DNA of 64,000 bases from CAIYRG01 sp963747255 (lineage in GTDB: Bacteria; Pseudomonadota; Alphaproteobacteria; Micropepsales; Micropepsaceae): the NCBI GenBank assembly GCA_963747255.1, contig CAVVEG010000019.1, positions 1-64,000 on the forward strand, written 5' to 3'. Of the stretch, positions 9,083 to 17,360 are shown piece by piece. The translations under genes were made by a program, and so were the position numbers. The notes below the pieces were generated by a model. It had not been told where the DNA came from. It did not search any database and saw only the letters and a list, made by a program, of their open reading frames with translations. The stretch's first letter is position 1. The number at the start of each line of letters is the position of its first letter.

Positions 9083-9708
9083 CTAAACCCCATACGCCGC
9101 CTCCGCGGCTCATTGTCGGAATCTCGGGTGCCTCGGGTGTGATTTATGGCATTCGCGCGCTTGAATTGCTGCGCCGCACCGGCATCGAAACGCATCTCGT
9201 GGTCAGTCCCGCGGCCGAACTCACCATGACCTATGAGACCGACGTGAAGCCGAAATCAGTGCGCGAACTGGCGACCGTGTTCCACCCGTTCGGCGATATA
9301 GGTGCAGCGATCTCGTCGGGATCATTTCCAACCATGGGCATGCTGATCCTGCCCTGTTCGGTCCACACGATGAGCGAGATTGCGCATGGAGTGACGGACA
9401 ATCTGCTCTCGCGCGCCGCCGACGTTGTGCTGAAGGAAAGGCGACGGCTGGTGTTGGCGCTTCGTGAAACGCCGCTGCATACCGGACATCTGCGAAGCAT
9501 GACACAGCTGTCCGAGATCGGAGCGATCATAGCCCCGATTGTGCCGGCGTTTTATGCGCGGCCCACAACGCTGGACGAAATGATTGATCATTCAATCGGG
9601 CGTCTGCTCGATCTCTTTGGAATCGATCTCGGTACCGTACACCGGTGGAAAGAGCCGGTCAGCGATAGTCCAAGTGGCGTTACCACCGGTAAGAGCTCGC
9701 GGAAGTGA
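9079..9708 (+). CDS. ubiX: Flavin prenyltransferase, UbiX family
   Basis: UbiX joins dimethylallyl phosphate to FMN, making the prenylated FMN cofactor required by UbiD decarboxylases. The 209 residues carry the family pattern: a Rossmann-like start LIVGISGASGVIYGIRALEL that binds FMN, GSFPTMGMLILPCSVHTMSEIA with the conserved Pro-Cys-Ser, and RRLVLALRETPLHTGHLRSM, the phosphate-binding segment. It is coupled to the UbiD block and could also serve the two UbiD-family proteins at 54.4-57.7 kb. Confidence 0.92.
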   Translation: MTKPHTPPPRLIVGISGASGVIYGIRALELLRRTGIETHLVVSPAAELTMTYETDVKPKSVRELATVFHPFGDIGAAISSGSFPTMGMLILPCSVHTMSEIAHGVTDNLLSRAADVVLKERRRLVLALRETPLHTGHLRSMTQLSEIGAIIAPIVPAFYARPTTLDEMIDHSIGRLLDLFGIDLGTVHRWKEPVSDSPSGVTTGKSSRK

Positions 9709-9731
9709 ATCGGTATCGCGCCGCATTATAA

Positions 9732-9759
9732 TGACGGCCGCACGAATGCGCGGCCGTCA
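9732..9759. terminator. Hairpin between convergent ubiX and a small exported-protein gene
   Basis: A perfect 10-base inverted repeat, TGACGGCCGC and GCGGCCGTCA, flanks an 8-base loop. It sits between two gene ends on opposite strands, a typical place for a bidirectional terminator. No clear T-run follows on either side, so intrinsic termination is not certain. Confidence 0.45.
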
Positions 9760-9776
9760 GAACGATCGGTATCAAT

Positions 9777-10121
9777 TCAGCGGCGGTGGCCTTCACGGAA
9801 TCTGATTCGCGCCTCATCGTGCCAGCCATCGCGGATCCAGAATTCGCGACGGCCTCTGACGAACCGATAGGGTGGACTGTTGTACCAATAGCCGTTCCAG
9901 AACACCGGCTCTCCATAAGCGGGATACGAACAATTCGAATAGTAATATGGCCCGTAGCAATAGGCCGGCGGGATGGGGGCCGGCACCGGAACGACAGGGG
10001 CGGGCGCAAAGAGTCCAAGGTTGACGGATACTCCGACCCGGGCCTCGGCGGGAGCCGCCATCGTAATGGCGCAACCTGCCAGCAGCAGTGAACCCAGAAT
10101 GATCTTTGAGAACGCCTTCAT
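9777..10121 (-). CDS. Small exported Pro/Tyr-rich protein
   Basis: This 114-residue protein begins with a signal peptide (MKAFSKIILGSLLLAGCAI, cleavage near AEA-RVG). A cysteine at residue 17 could also be a lipobox. The mature part has a Pro/Val/Ala-rich stretch, then a Tyr-rich part (CYGPYYYSNCSYPAYGEPVF) and a charged C-terminus (RFREGHRR). The ribosome site AGAGAGGAGATGCAAC is strong. It resembles small periplasmic YXW-rich proteins common in alphaproteobacteria, which have no established function. Confidence 0.65.
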   Translation of the reverse strand: MKAFSKIILGSLLLAGCAITMAAPAEARVGVSVNLGLFAPAPVVPVPAPIPPAYCYGPYYYSNCSYPAYGEPVFWNGYWYNSPPYRFVRGRREFWIRDGWHDEARIRFREGHRR

Positions 10122-10203
10122 GTTGCATCTCCTCTCTGCCGAAACTCGCGGCTCGTATACCGGCGCGGCCCTGAACCCTGGCTGAGACGGGCATTCAGAT
10201 GCC

Positions 10204-10218
10204 GTTCATGAAATGAAC
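10204..10218. promoter_or_regulatory. Palindrome GTTCAT-gaa-ATGAAC, possible operator
   Basis: A perfect 6-base inverted repeat with a 3-base spacer lies in the 242-base gap between the divergent small exported-protein gene and the hydroxylase subunit gene at 10364. The symmetry and position suit a dimeric repressor. It is not the alphaproteobacterial LexA box, which is a direct repeat (GTTC-N7-GTTC). The rest of the gap shows no other clear signal. Confidence 0.3.
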
Positions 10219-10363
10219 AGTTGCGCATAGCCCGGGCAGCGGCCGAGCCGCAGCGTCCGGGCGGATAACGCTCGCCTGTGAATGACTCGCGGATCATTTC
10301 CGCCCGGCAACACCGCTGGCCCGTTCTGTACAAGGGTGGCGCGCTCATCGTAAATCGGCCGCC

Positions 10364-12691
10364 ATGAGCGGAAAATCCATCGGCGCGCGCGTGCTTCGAA
10401 GCGAAGACGCCAGGCTTCTCACCGGGAAAGGCGAATTCGTCGATGATATCCGGCGGCCGGGCGCCCTGAGCGCAGCATTTCTGCGTTCGCCATTTCCGCA
10501 CGCATTACTGAAGTCCATTGATGCGCGTGTGGCCTTGGCAATGCCCGGAGTTTACGCGGTGCTCACTGCCGCTGAACTCAGCCCCAAGCTCCGTTCGACC
10601 CGCTTGCCGATGCTTGTTCCCAACCCCTATTCAGAGAGTTCGAAAACGCAGTTTGCCCTGGCGAAACGCGAAGTCTGTTATGCCGGTGAGCCTGTCGGCA
10701 TGGTGGTCGCGGATTCCCGTTATGTGGCGGAAGATGCTCTTTCGGCGGTTTCGGTAGAGTACGAGCCGTTAACCGGCATCGGCGATTGCCGTTCGGCGCT
10801 GCTACCCGGCGCGCCGCTTGTCCATCTCGGCAGAGCGGATAATTGCGCTGCCGAATTCGCGACCCGGTATGGTGATTCCACCGCCGCTTTCAAATCCGCC
10901 GCTCATATTTTCCGCGCAGATCTCTGGCAGCACCGCGGTTGTGCACACCCGCTCGAGTGCCGCGGCGTTCTTGCCGAATGGAACGCGCATGAGGATTCAC
11001 TCAGACTGTGGTCGTCCACCCAGACACCGCATCTCGAGAGACGCGTGCTTGCGGAATTGCTCGATATTACTCCATCCCGCTTGCGCGTCATTGCGCCTGA
11101 TGTCGGAGGCGGGTTCGGCCCGAAGGCGATCTTCTACGGCGAGGATGCCGTGGTTGCCGCCGGGTCGCGTCTTCTCAACCGTCCGCTGAAATGGATCGAA
11201 GACCGGCGCGAGCATTTTCTCGCCACCACACAGGAACGCGACCAATATTGGTCGATCGAAATCGCGCTTGATAAAGACGCTCGAATTCTGGCGGTTCGTG
11301 GCACGATGGTGCATGACGCCGGCGCGTATCTGCCCTGGGGTGTCGTGATGCCCTATATAGCGGCGACAACGGTGCCAGGTCCGTACGTCGTGCCCGCCTA
11401 CGATCTCAAAGTTACGGTTGCGTATACGAACAAAGTCCCGACAACGCCGGTACGGGGCGCGGGGAGGCCACAGGCTGTATTCGCGATGGAAAGACTGCTC
11501 GATCGCGTGGCGGCTGAGCTCGGCCTCGATCCGGCCGAAGTCCGGCGGCGGAATCTCATACAGCCCTCGCAAATGCCCTATGCCGTCGGTCTCACCTTCC
11601 GAGATGGCAAGCCCGTCATCTATGACAGCGGCGATTATCCAACATGTCTCAAACGCGCGTTGGACCTCTGCGGGTACGGCGAGTTCGGCCGTCGTCAGCG
11701 TGAAGCACGGGAGCAGGGGCGTTATATCGGCCTGGGCCTGGGCTGTTATGTCGAAGGAACGGGTTTGGGGCCGTTCGAAGGCGTTGCCCTGCGTATTCTC
11801 GACGACGGCACAATTTCCGTCGCAACCGGCGCCGCACCCCAGGGGCAGGGGCACGCCAGCATGCTGCAGCAGATCGTTTCAGCGGAATTCGGCATCCCGA
11901 CAGAAGACATTCTGGTCAGTTTGGGCGATACCGCGGTGATCAGCATGGGGGTTGGCACGTTTGCCAGCCGTATCGCGGCGAATGCCGGCCCTGCGGCGGC
12001 GATTGCCGCCAGAACCGTTCGCGAAAAGGCCGTCGCTCTTGCCGCCCGAATTCTTGCTGCCGATTTTGGTGAACTCGTCTGCGCGGACGGTTGCATCGCG
12101 GTCATGACCGGCAACAGACGAAGCGTTTCCCTGGGCGAACTTGCAAGGCTTTCTCAAGGCTATCCGGGGTTTTCAATGGCTTCGGGCGAGACGCCGGGCC
12201 TTGAGCATACGGCGTGGTTCACGCCCGCACAGGCTGCCTATTGCAATGGAACGCATGCGGCGGAAGTCGAAGTGGATACGGATACCGGCGAGGTACGAAT
12301 TCTCAACTACTCCGTTGTCCATGACAGCGGCACGTTGATCAATCCGCTGATTGTCGACGGTCAGATACAGGGCGGCGTTGCCCATGGAATTGGCAACGCT
12401 CTGCTGGAATGGATGGGCTACAGCGCCGATGCACATCCGCTGACAACGAGTTTTGCGGATTACGCGCTGCCGTCGGCCTGTACAGTTCCAAATATCACCG
12501 CGATTCACATGGAGTCCCCGAGTCCGCTTAATCCGCTCGGCGTCAAGGGAGCAGGCGAAGGTGGCACCATACCGGTTGCCGCGGCAGTTGCAGCGGCAGT
12601 CGAGGATGCGCTCCGGCCATTTGGTGTCCGTGTCGCGCAATCACCGGTTACGCCAAATTATATTCTGTCTCTGCTCAAAGCCGCGCGTTGA
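10364..12691 (+). CDS. Molybdopterin-binding subunit, xanthine dehydrogenase family (solitary)
   Basis: The 775-residue protein is the large subunit of a molybdenum hydroxylase. It starts with the family pattern GARVLRSEDARLLTGKGEFV. Further motifs are VIAPDVGGGFGPKAIF, the cofactor-contacting RGAGRPQAVFAMERLLDRV, and GVKGAGEGGTIPVAAAV, which holds the catalytic Glu. CO dehydrogenase is unlikely, since the AYxCSFR loop is not seen. No adjacent gene encodes the 2Fe-2S or FAD subunits that normally complete the complex. Next to UbiD/UbiX and a TauD-type dioxygenase, a role in aromatic or heterocyclic acid breakdown is inferred. The substrate is unknown. Confidence 0.85.
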   Translation: MSGKSIGARVLRSEDARLLTGKGEFVDDIRRPGALSAAFLRSPFPHALLKSIDARVALAMPGVYAVLTAAELSPKLRSTRLPMLVPNPYSESSKTQFALAKREVCYAGEPVGMVVADSRYVAEDALSAVSVEYEPLTGIGDCRSALLPGAPLVHLGRADNCAAEFATRYGDSTAAFKSAAHIFRADLWQHRGCAHPLECRGVLAEWNAHEDSLRLWSSTQTPHLERRVLAELLDITPSRLRVIAPDVGGGFGPKAIFYGEDAVVAAGSRLLNRPLKWIEDRREHFLATTQERDQYWSIEIALDKDARILAVRGTMVHDAGAYLPWGVVMPYIAATTVPGPYVVPAYDLKVTVAYTNKVPTTPVRGAGRPQAVFAMERLLDRVAAELGLDPAEVRRRNLIQPSQMPYAVGLTFRDGKPVIYDSGDYPTCLKRALDLCGYGEFGRRQREAREQGRYIGLGLGCYVEGTGLGPFEGVALRILDDGTISVATGAAPQGQGHASMLQQIVSAEFGIPTEDILVSLGDTAVISMGVGTFASRIAANAGPAAAIAARTVREKAVALAARILAADFGELVCADGCIAVMTGNRRSVSLGELARLSQGYPGFSMASGETPGLEHTAWFTPAQAAYCNGTHAAEVEVDTDTGEVRILNYSVVHDSGTLINPLIVDGQIQGGVAHGIGNALLEWMGYSADAHPLTTSFADYALPSACTVPNITAIHMESPSPLNPLGVKGAGEGGTIPVAAAVAAAVEDALRPFGVRVAQSPVTPNYILSLLKAAR

Positions 12692-12755
12692 TGCGACCTT
12701 GCATTGCCGGCCGTCTGCTGTTCACATCGGGAAGGTTTCTGATCGGCGGTTCGAA

Positions 12756-13610
12756 ATGCAAATTCGCAGAATCGGCGCCACCATGGGCGCAGAAATCACG
12801 GGGGTCGTTCTGGACCGCCTGAACGGGAACGAGTTCGAAACGATCCGGCAGGCATTCCATACGCATAAGGTGATCGCAATACGGGATCAGAATCTGAATC
12901 CCGCGGCGCAGCTTGCCTTCTCGCGCCGCTTCGGCGTTCTCGAAGATCAGCTGAACGCGCATTATACGGTCGATGGCTACCCTGAAGTGCTCGTGCTTTC
13001 AAACGACATCCGGGACGGGAAGCCTGCCGGTCTGGTTGACGGTGGCGATTTCTGGCACTCGGATTTATCGCATCGCGAATTTCCCAGCATGGCGACCATT
13101 CTCTTTGCGGTGAAAAACCCCAGGACCGGCGGCGATACCGAATTTGCGGACATGGTAGCGGCTTATGAGACATTGGCCGACGAGTTGAAGCTGCGAATTG
13201 CATCGCTCAAAGGCGTTCATGCCGTCTCAAAGCTGAAAAACAAGCGCGTCCAGGTGTCACCGCGACGGCCGGACGGACAAGATTTCTACGAGCGGCAAAA
13301 AGCCATTCCGAACCAGATATGGCCATTGGTCCGTACGCATCCTGTAACAGGAAAACAGGCCCTGTACCTGTCACCCAGATTTACCATCGGGATCGAAGGC
13401 ATGGAGGATCCCGAAGCGGACGAAATTCTCGATGAATTGTTTGCGCATCAGGCCCGCGCAGAATTTCTCTACCGCCACAAATGGGAAGATGGCGATCTGG
13501 TGATGTGGGATAACCGATGCGTGATCCACCGCGCGACCGGCGGCTTCACCTACCCCGACGTGCGCACGATGCACCGCACCGTTGTAGCGGGCGATAAGCC
13601 GTTTCAATAA
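12756..13610 (+). CDS. TauD/TfdA-family Fe(II)/2-oxoglutarate dioxygenase
   Basis: These enzymes hydroxylate small acids, often releasing sulfite or cleaving ether bonds. The 284 residues carry the iron-binding HxD in FWHSDLSHREFP (about residue 100) and the distal His in MWDNRCVIHRATGG, followed by the 2-oxoglutarate-binding Arg in MHRTVV. The ATG at 12756 gives MQIRRIGATMGAEITGV, the normal family start. It lies 64 bases after the hydroxylase subunit gene on the same strand. The substrate cannot be determined; taurine use is only one option. Confidence 0.85.
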   Translation: MQIRRIGATMGAEITGVVLDRLNGNEFETIRQAFHTHKVIAIRDQNLNPAAQLAFSRRFGVLEDQLNAHYTVDGYPEVLVLSNDIRDGKPAGLVDGGDFWHSDLSHREFPSMATILFAVKNPRTGGDTEFADMVAAYETLADELKLRIASLKGVHAVSKLKNKRVQVSPRRPDGQDFYERQKAIPNQIWPLVRTHPVTGKQALYLSPRFTIGIEGMEDPEADEILDELFAHQARAEFLYRHKWEDGDLVMWDNRCVIHRATGGFTYPDVRTMHRTVVAGDKPFQ

Positions 13611-13743
13611 AAGGGCGCTCCGGTCAACCCGATGTGAAATGAGGCGGCAACTGCCGGTTTCCCCGCTTCACGACGGGTTGGCTTGGCTTGAGCACCCTTT
13701 GCGGTTATGTCTCACACCCCAATTGAGCCAGACCGGCCGACGC

Positions 13744-14718
13744 ATGCGACTTTTGAAGCTTATTCCGGACCGCACCAACATCAATTTTGTCGGTGTGCGG
13801 TACTATGCGTTCGCGGTCGACGGTCTGCTGGTTCTGATCTCGCTGATCTGGCTCACGGTTCACGGATTGAATTACGGAATCGACTTTACGGGTGGTGTGC
13901 TGCTCGAAGTGAAGGCGCCGCAGACCATCAATATTGGCGCAATGCGCGCGCAAGTGGATCGTCTGGGATTTTCGGAGGCTCAGCTGCAATATTTCGGCGG
14001 CGGCGAATGCGAGACGCCACAGAATTCCTGCGTGCTGATCCGGGTGCAGCCGCAGACCAATTCCAGCGCCAGCGACCAGGCCGTGGTCAATCGCATCCGG
14101 GGGGCTCTCGGGCCGAGCTACGTGTTCCGCCGCACCGAAGTGGTTGGACCAAAGGTTTCGGATGAGTTGAAAAATGCCGGAATTCTCGCGACCATCATCG
14201 CCGTTTTTATGATTGGCGTTTACGTCGCCATCAGGTTTGAGTGGCAATATGGCGTGGCCGCAATCATTGCAACGGGTCACGATGTTTTCGTCACCACCGG
14301 CCTCTATTCCGTGCTGCATCTCGATTTCACGCTGACCTCCGTGGCGGCTCTGCTAACGCTCGCCGGCTACTCGGTTAACGATACGGTTGTGGTGTTTGAC
14401 CGGATCCGGGAAAACCGCCGGCGCTACAAACGCATGCCGGTGGCAGAACTGATCAACCTTTCTACAAACAACACGCTTTCGCGGACCGTATTGACCAGCG
14501 GAGCAACCGCCATCTCCATTGTTCCCCTGCTGTTGTTCGGTGGTCCGACCCTGTTCGATTTCACCGCCGCGATTCTGTTCGGCATCATCGTCGGCACGTT
14601 CTCCTCGATTTACGTTGCGGGAGCATTGCTGATTTATCTTCCGCAAGTGGGTGGTTCTGACACTTCGAATGTGCCTCCTGGCACGGCTACCGGCGGCGCC
14701 GCTCCGCGTTCAGCATGA
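13744..14718 (+). CDS. secF: Protein translocase subunit SecF
   Basis: SecF partners SecD in the inner membrane and uses proton motive force to help exported proteins leave SecYEG. The 324 residues show a first membrane segment, then the periplasmic domain after LNYGIDFTGGVLLEVKAP, five more membrane helices, and the signature SVNDTVVVFDRIRENRR. The ATG at 13744 gives MRLLKLIPDRTNINFVG, the usual SecF start. The preceding gene is a dioxygenase; secD is not adjacent, which is unusual. It overlaps exoD by an ATGA. Confidence 0.93.
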   Translation: MRLLKLIPDRTNINFVGVRYYAFAVDGLLVLISLIWLTVHGLNYGIDFTGGVLLEVKAPQTINIGAMRAQVDRLGFSEAQLQYFGGGECETPQNSCVLIRVQPQTNSSASDQAVVNRIRGALGPSYVFRRTEVVGPKVSDELKNAGILATIIAVFMIGVYVAIRFEWQYGVAAIIATGHDVFVTTGLYSVLHLDFTLTSVAALLTLAGYSVNDTVVVFDRIRENRRRYKRMPVAELINLSTNNTLSRTVLTSGATAISIVPLLLFGGPTLFDFTAAILFGIIVGTFSSIYVAGALLIYLPQVGGSDTSNVPPGTATGGAAPRSA

Positions 14719-15404
14719 CGATGAGTCAGCAAACCGATCTCGAAAGCGCGCTCGGAACCGGTTCCGGAACGACGGGCGAGCTGCCGCCGATCCGAACGTC
14801 CGAATTACTGCGGCGCTTTGCCCGGGATCTTCCCGAAGACCGGGTCACGCTTGGCGATGTGGTATCGGGATTGGGCGATCGTGGACTTGGTGTTCTGATC
14901 GCTGTGTTCGCACTTCCGAACATACTTCCTTCGGCCGTACCGTTTGGCAATGTTCCCACGGGAATCCCGCCACTGATCTTCGCCGTGCAGCTTATGCTTG
15001 GGTTGGATCACCTGATCCTGCCGGATTTTCTCGCCCGCAGGACCATCGGCACACATTGGCTGAAGGCTCTCGCGCCGAAACTTGCTTCCGCCCTCTCCTG
15101 GTTTGAAGCGCTGCTTCGTCCCCGGATGGCATGGGTGACCGTTCCGCGCGCCGAGCGAGTTGTCGGCGCAATCGCAATTCTGCTCGCGGCGGTTTCAACT
15201 TTGCCGATTCCGTTTGGCCATAACCTTCCAGCACTCGGCCTGGTGCTGATCGGCCTCGGGCTGATCGAGCGTGACGGTCTCGCGATCATAATTGGAGCCA
15301 CGATCGGGCTGATCGGCACGGTTCTTCTGGCGCTGGTGGTTTTCGGCGTTGCACACGGGCTGCGCTTTATCATCCGAGCCCGGCACCTGCGCTTCTGGCG
15401 CTAA
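14715..15404 (+). CDS. exoD: ExoD-family exopolysaccharide synthesis membrane protein
   Basis: ExoD was named from rhizobial mutants with altered exopolysaccharide and alkali sensitivity; its biochemistry is not established. The 229-residue product fits: TSELLRRFARDLPEDRVTLG at the start, then GDRGLGVLIAVFALPNILPS and several hydrophobic helices (AIAILLAAVSTLPIPFG, LIIGATIGLIGTVLLALVVF). Start and secF stop overlap by four bases, so translation is coupled to secF. Confidence 0.8.
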   Translation: MTMSQQTDLESALGTGSGTTGELPPIRTSELLRRFARDLPEDRVTLGDVVSGLGDRGLGVLIAVFALPNILPSAVPFGNVPTGIPPLIFAVQLMLGLDHLILPDFLARRTIGTHWLKALAPKLASALSWFEALLRPRMAWVTVPRAERVVGAIAILLAAVSTLPIPFGHNLPALGLVLIGLGLIERDGLAIIIGATIGLIGTVLLALVVFGVAHGLRFIIRARHLRFWR

Positions 15405-15435
15405 AAAAGCTCCGCCGGAGCGGGGCTCCGGCGGA
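15403..15435 (-). terminator. Intrinsic terminator of the eipA gene
   Basis: A perfect 11-base stem, TCCGCCGGAGC and GCTCCGGCGGA, encloses a 3-base loop. Read on the minus strand it is followed by a run of T (AAAAAA at 15403-15408 on the plus strand). It lies 30 bases beyond the eipA stop codon and may also stop transcription from exoD. Confidence 0.8.
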
Positions 15436-15465
15436 AATCGGTCATACCTGAAAGGGAGGCCTGGA

Positions 15466-16044
15466 TCAGAACGGGACCCAGTTACGCTCGCGCGAATAAG
15501 AGAGGTAGCCTGCATCAACTCCGGCACGCAGCCCAACTCCGGTGCGCATCGGCGCCAGAATGACACGGCCGTTCTGCTGATAATTTACGCCGATACCTGC
15601 AATCAGGTAGGCGCTTCCTTCGACACCGGGAAAGCGCGTGAAGATCGCGTCCGGTCTGCGCAGGTTGTAAATCAAAGTGAATACCTTGGCCGCGTTCGCG
15701 CCATAGTCGAACCCGACGGAAGGGCCCTGCCAATATACTTTGACCGGAGCGGAGGCCTTCATATAGAGGTCGCCCTCGCCATATCGCAATCCAACGATGA
15801 AAGCGCCTGAGCCCTCGCTGCCAGCAATATAGGCATCGGGCCTTCCGTATTTCGCGAAAACTTTCTCCATGGCTTTGGCCATGGCTTCGGTCGTCACGCC
15901 AAAGAAATCAGCGCCCTTCTGGACTATTTCTTGAGGTGTATAGGTTTGGTCCTGTCGCGGATCACGGTTTTCATCCGGCGCCGCAGCTGCCGCGGAAATG
16001 GAAAAACATAAAAGCAGTGCTCCCAATGCCCTGGCGATATTCAT
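15466..16044 (-). CDS. eipA: DUF1134 envelope-integrity protein (EipA family)
   Basis: EipA is a small periplasmic beta-barrel-like protein needed for envelope integrity in Brucella. The 192-residue product has a signal peptide (MNIARALGALLLCFSIS, cleavage near AAA-APD) and DUF1134 features: EIVQKGADFFGVTTEAMAKA, GSEGSGAFIVGLRYGEGDLY and YWQGPSVGFDYGANAAKVF. The start at 16044 follows an AGAGGAAAAAGAGGAGATC ribosome region. The gene is monocistronic with its own terminator. Confidence 0.85.
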   Translation of the reverse strand: MNIARALGALLLCFSISAAAAAPDENRDPRQDQTYTPQEIVQKGADFFGVTTEAMAKAMEKVFAKYGRPDAYIAGSEGSGAFIVGLRYGEGDLYMKASAPVKVYWQGPSVGFDYGANAAKVFTLIYNLRRPDAIFTRFPGVEGSAYLIAGIGVNYQQNGRVILAPMRTGVGLRAGVDAGYLSYSRERNWVPF

Positions 16045-16208
16045 ATCGATCTCCTCTTTTTCCTCTCGAGCTCTCGTCACCCAGATAACGCACAGGTCAC
16101 GGCATTAGGAGGAGCATTTTTCGTCTTTTTCGGGGCAATTTGCGCGTATTCGTTTATAAACGCGAGCGCTCGTGAGTTGGTGTGCGGAGCATTCGGGAAA
16201 ACAGCCGT

Positions 16209-16460
16209 ATGCATGACGATCTTAAACCTGAAAACAGAGGGCCGGCCATTGGACCGGCTGGCTGGGTTGCCATCGCAGCTATGGGTCTTCTGCTGGGGTT
16301 GGCAATCTGGTTCGCCTTCTGGGGCTGGAATCTCACGGACGCCGTTCTGGACGCCAATGGGCGCATTGCACTGGTGCTGGGGGCAGTATTTTCGATGCTG
16401 GTCGGCGGCGGACTGATGGCGCTATTGTTCTGGTCCAACCGCAAGGGGTTTGATCGTTAG
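16209..16460 (+). CDS. Small membrane protein, unknown function
   Basis: The 83-residue product has two hydrophobic helices, AGWVAIAAMGLLLGLAIWFA and IALVLGAVFSMLVGGGLMAL, separated by a short loop, and ends in basic residues (RKGFDR). An upstream in-frame GTG at 16182 is an alternative start. The 3' end overlaps the convergent cysQ by four bases. No family was recognised. Confidence 0.55.
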   Translation: MHDDLKPENRGPAIGPAGWVAIAAMGLLLGLAIWFAFWGWNLTDAVLDANGRIALVLGAVFSMLVGGGLMALLFWSNRKGFDR

Positions 16461-17248
16461 GCAAACCCGCGTGCAATAAACCCCGGATTTCGAAAGCCGG
16501 TTTCAGTCTTGCCATAACGGAAGACATCCCGGTCGCTGGTTTCCATATACCCACCTGCAGCTTCCAAAATTGCCTGTCCGGCCGCGGTATCCCATTCCAT
16601 GGTCGGACCGTGGCGGGGATAGAGGTCCGCCTCGCCTGCGGCGAGGACACTGAATTTCAGTGAGGAGGCCATTGGAAGCACACGGGCAATCCCCGGTCCC
16701 GAACAAGCGCTTGCTTCACCGCCGCGATGAGTCCGGCTGACGAGAATCGTCATTCCTTCCGCCGGTACTTTGCGCACGTGGATCGATCGTGCCTGCCGGA
16801 AATCCAGCCGATTCGCCGGCGGGGCGGGAAGCTCACAGGCTCCCTTGCCTTTTTCTCCGATGAACGCCCGATGTTTGGCGGGAGCGATCAAAGCTCCGCA
16901 AACGGCGAAGCCATCTTCGATCAGCGCGATATTGACCGTGAATTCATCGCGGCCGTGGACGAATTCTTCTGTCCCGTCAAGTGGATCGACGAGGAAAAAT
17001 CGCCGGCCCGGAACGGCTGCGCCGGACCTTTCCACACGTTCCTCGGCAATGACCGGTAGGCCGGACGCCAAAGCCGACAGCCGATCGAGAATCAGCGCCT
17101 CGGCTTCTTCGTCGGCAGCGGTAACCGGCGAATTATCGCTCTTGCGCCGCACAGGACCGCCGCGTTTGAAATGTCCGAGAATCAGGCGGCCCGCTTCATG
17201 TGCGATTGCGGCCAGGGCGGAAGCGAATTCGGAAGGAAAATCCGTCAT
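16457..17248 (-). CDS. cysQ: 3'(2'),5'-bisphosphate nucleotidase CysQ
   Basis: CysQ removes a phosphate from 3'-phosphoadenosine 5'-phosphate, a by-product of sulfate assimilation, in a metal-dependent reaction. The 263 residues carry the inositol-monophosphatase signatures: ADEEAEALILDRL, VIAEERVE, FLVDPLDGTEEFVHG with the metal-binding Asp residues, and MEWDTAAGQAILEAAGG near the end. The ATG at 17248 gives a normal N-terminus; an upstream start at 17281 would run through the CtrA box and is less likely. It is divergent from chpT and shares its regulatory region. Confidence 0.88.
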   Translation of the reverse strand: MTDFPSEFASALAAIAHEAGRLILGHFKRGGPVRRKSDNSPVTAADEEAEALILDRLSALASGLPVIAEERVERSGAAVPGRRFFLVDPLDGTEEFVHGRDEFTVNIALIEDGFAVCGALIAPAKHRAFIGEKGKGACELPAPPANRLDFRQARSIHVRKVPAEGMTILVSRTHRGGEASACSGPGIARVLPMASSLKFSVLAAGEADLYPRHGPTMEWDTAAGQAILEAAGGYMETSDRDVFRYGKTETGFRNPGFIARGFA

Positions 17249-17267
17249 TTGGTGTTTTGACGCAAAA

Positions 17268-17327
17268 GAATCTTTAATCACTCGTTAACAACCGGTCCGC
17301 AGAGTCATAATCCGGAAACCATGATTC
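17268..17327. promoter_or_regulatory. CtrA box and three GANTC (CcrM) sites in the cysQ-chpT promoter region
   Basis: TTAATCACTCGTTAAC at 17274-17289 is a perfect CtrA site (TTAA-N7-TTAAC). GANTC methylation sites occur at 17268-17272 (GAATC, one base from the box), 17302-17306 (GAGTC) and 17323-17327 (GATTC). All lie in the 112-base divergent gap, with the box 72 bases upstream of the chpT ATG. CtrA binding and CcrM methylation as cell-cycle signals are established in Caulobacter; their use here is inferred from sequence. Confidence 0.75.
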
Positions 17328-17360
17328 GCGCTGGCCATGTTCCATAGCAGAGGTTTTTTC

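Noticed and set aside
10204..10218. LexA operator
   Set aside because: The element is an inverted repeat, whereas alphaproteobacterial LexA uses a direct GTTC-N7-GTTC repeat.
10997..11854. 285-residue minus-strand open frame
   Set aside because: Antisense to the molybdopterin subunit gene; high-GC shadow without a ribosome site or family pattern.
10364..12691. Aerobic CO dehydrogenase large subunit (CoxL)
   Set aside because: The characteristic AYxCSFR active-site loop is absent and no coxS/coxM genes are adjacent.
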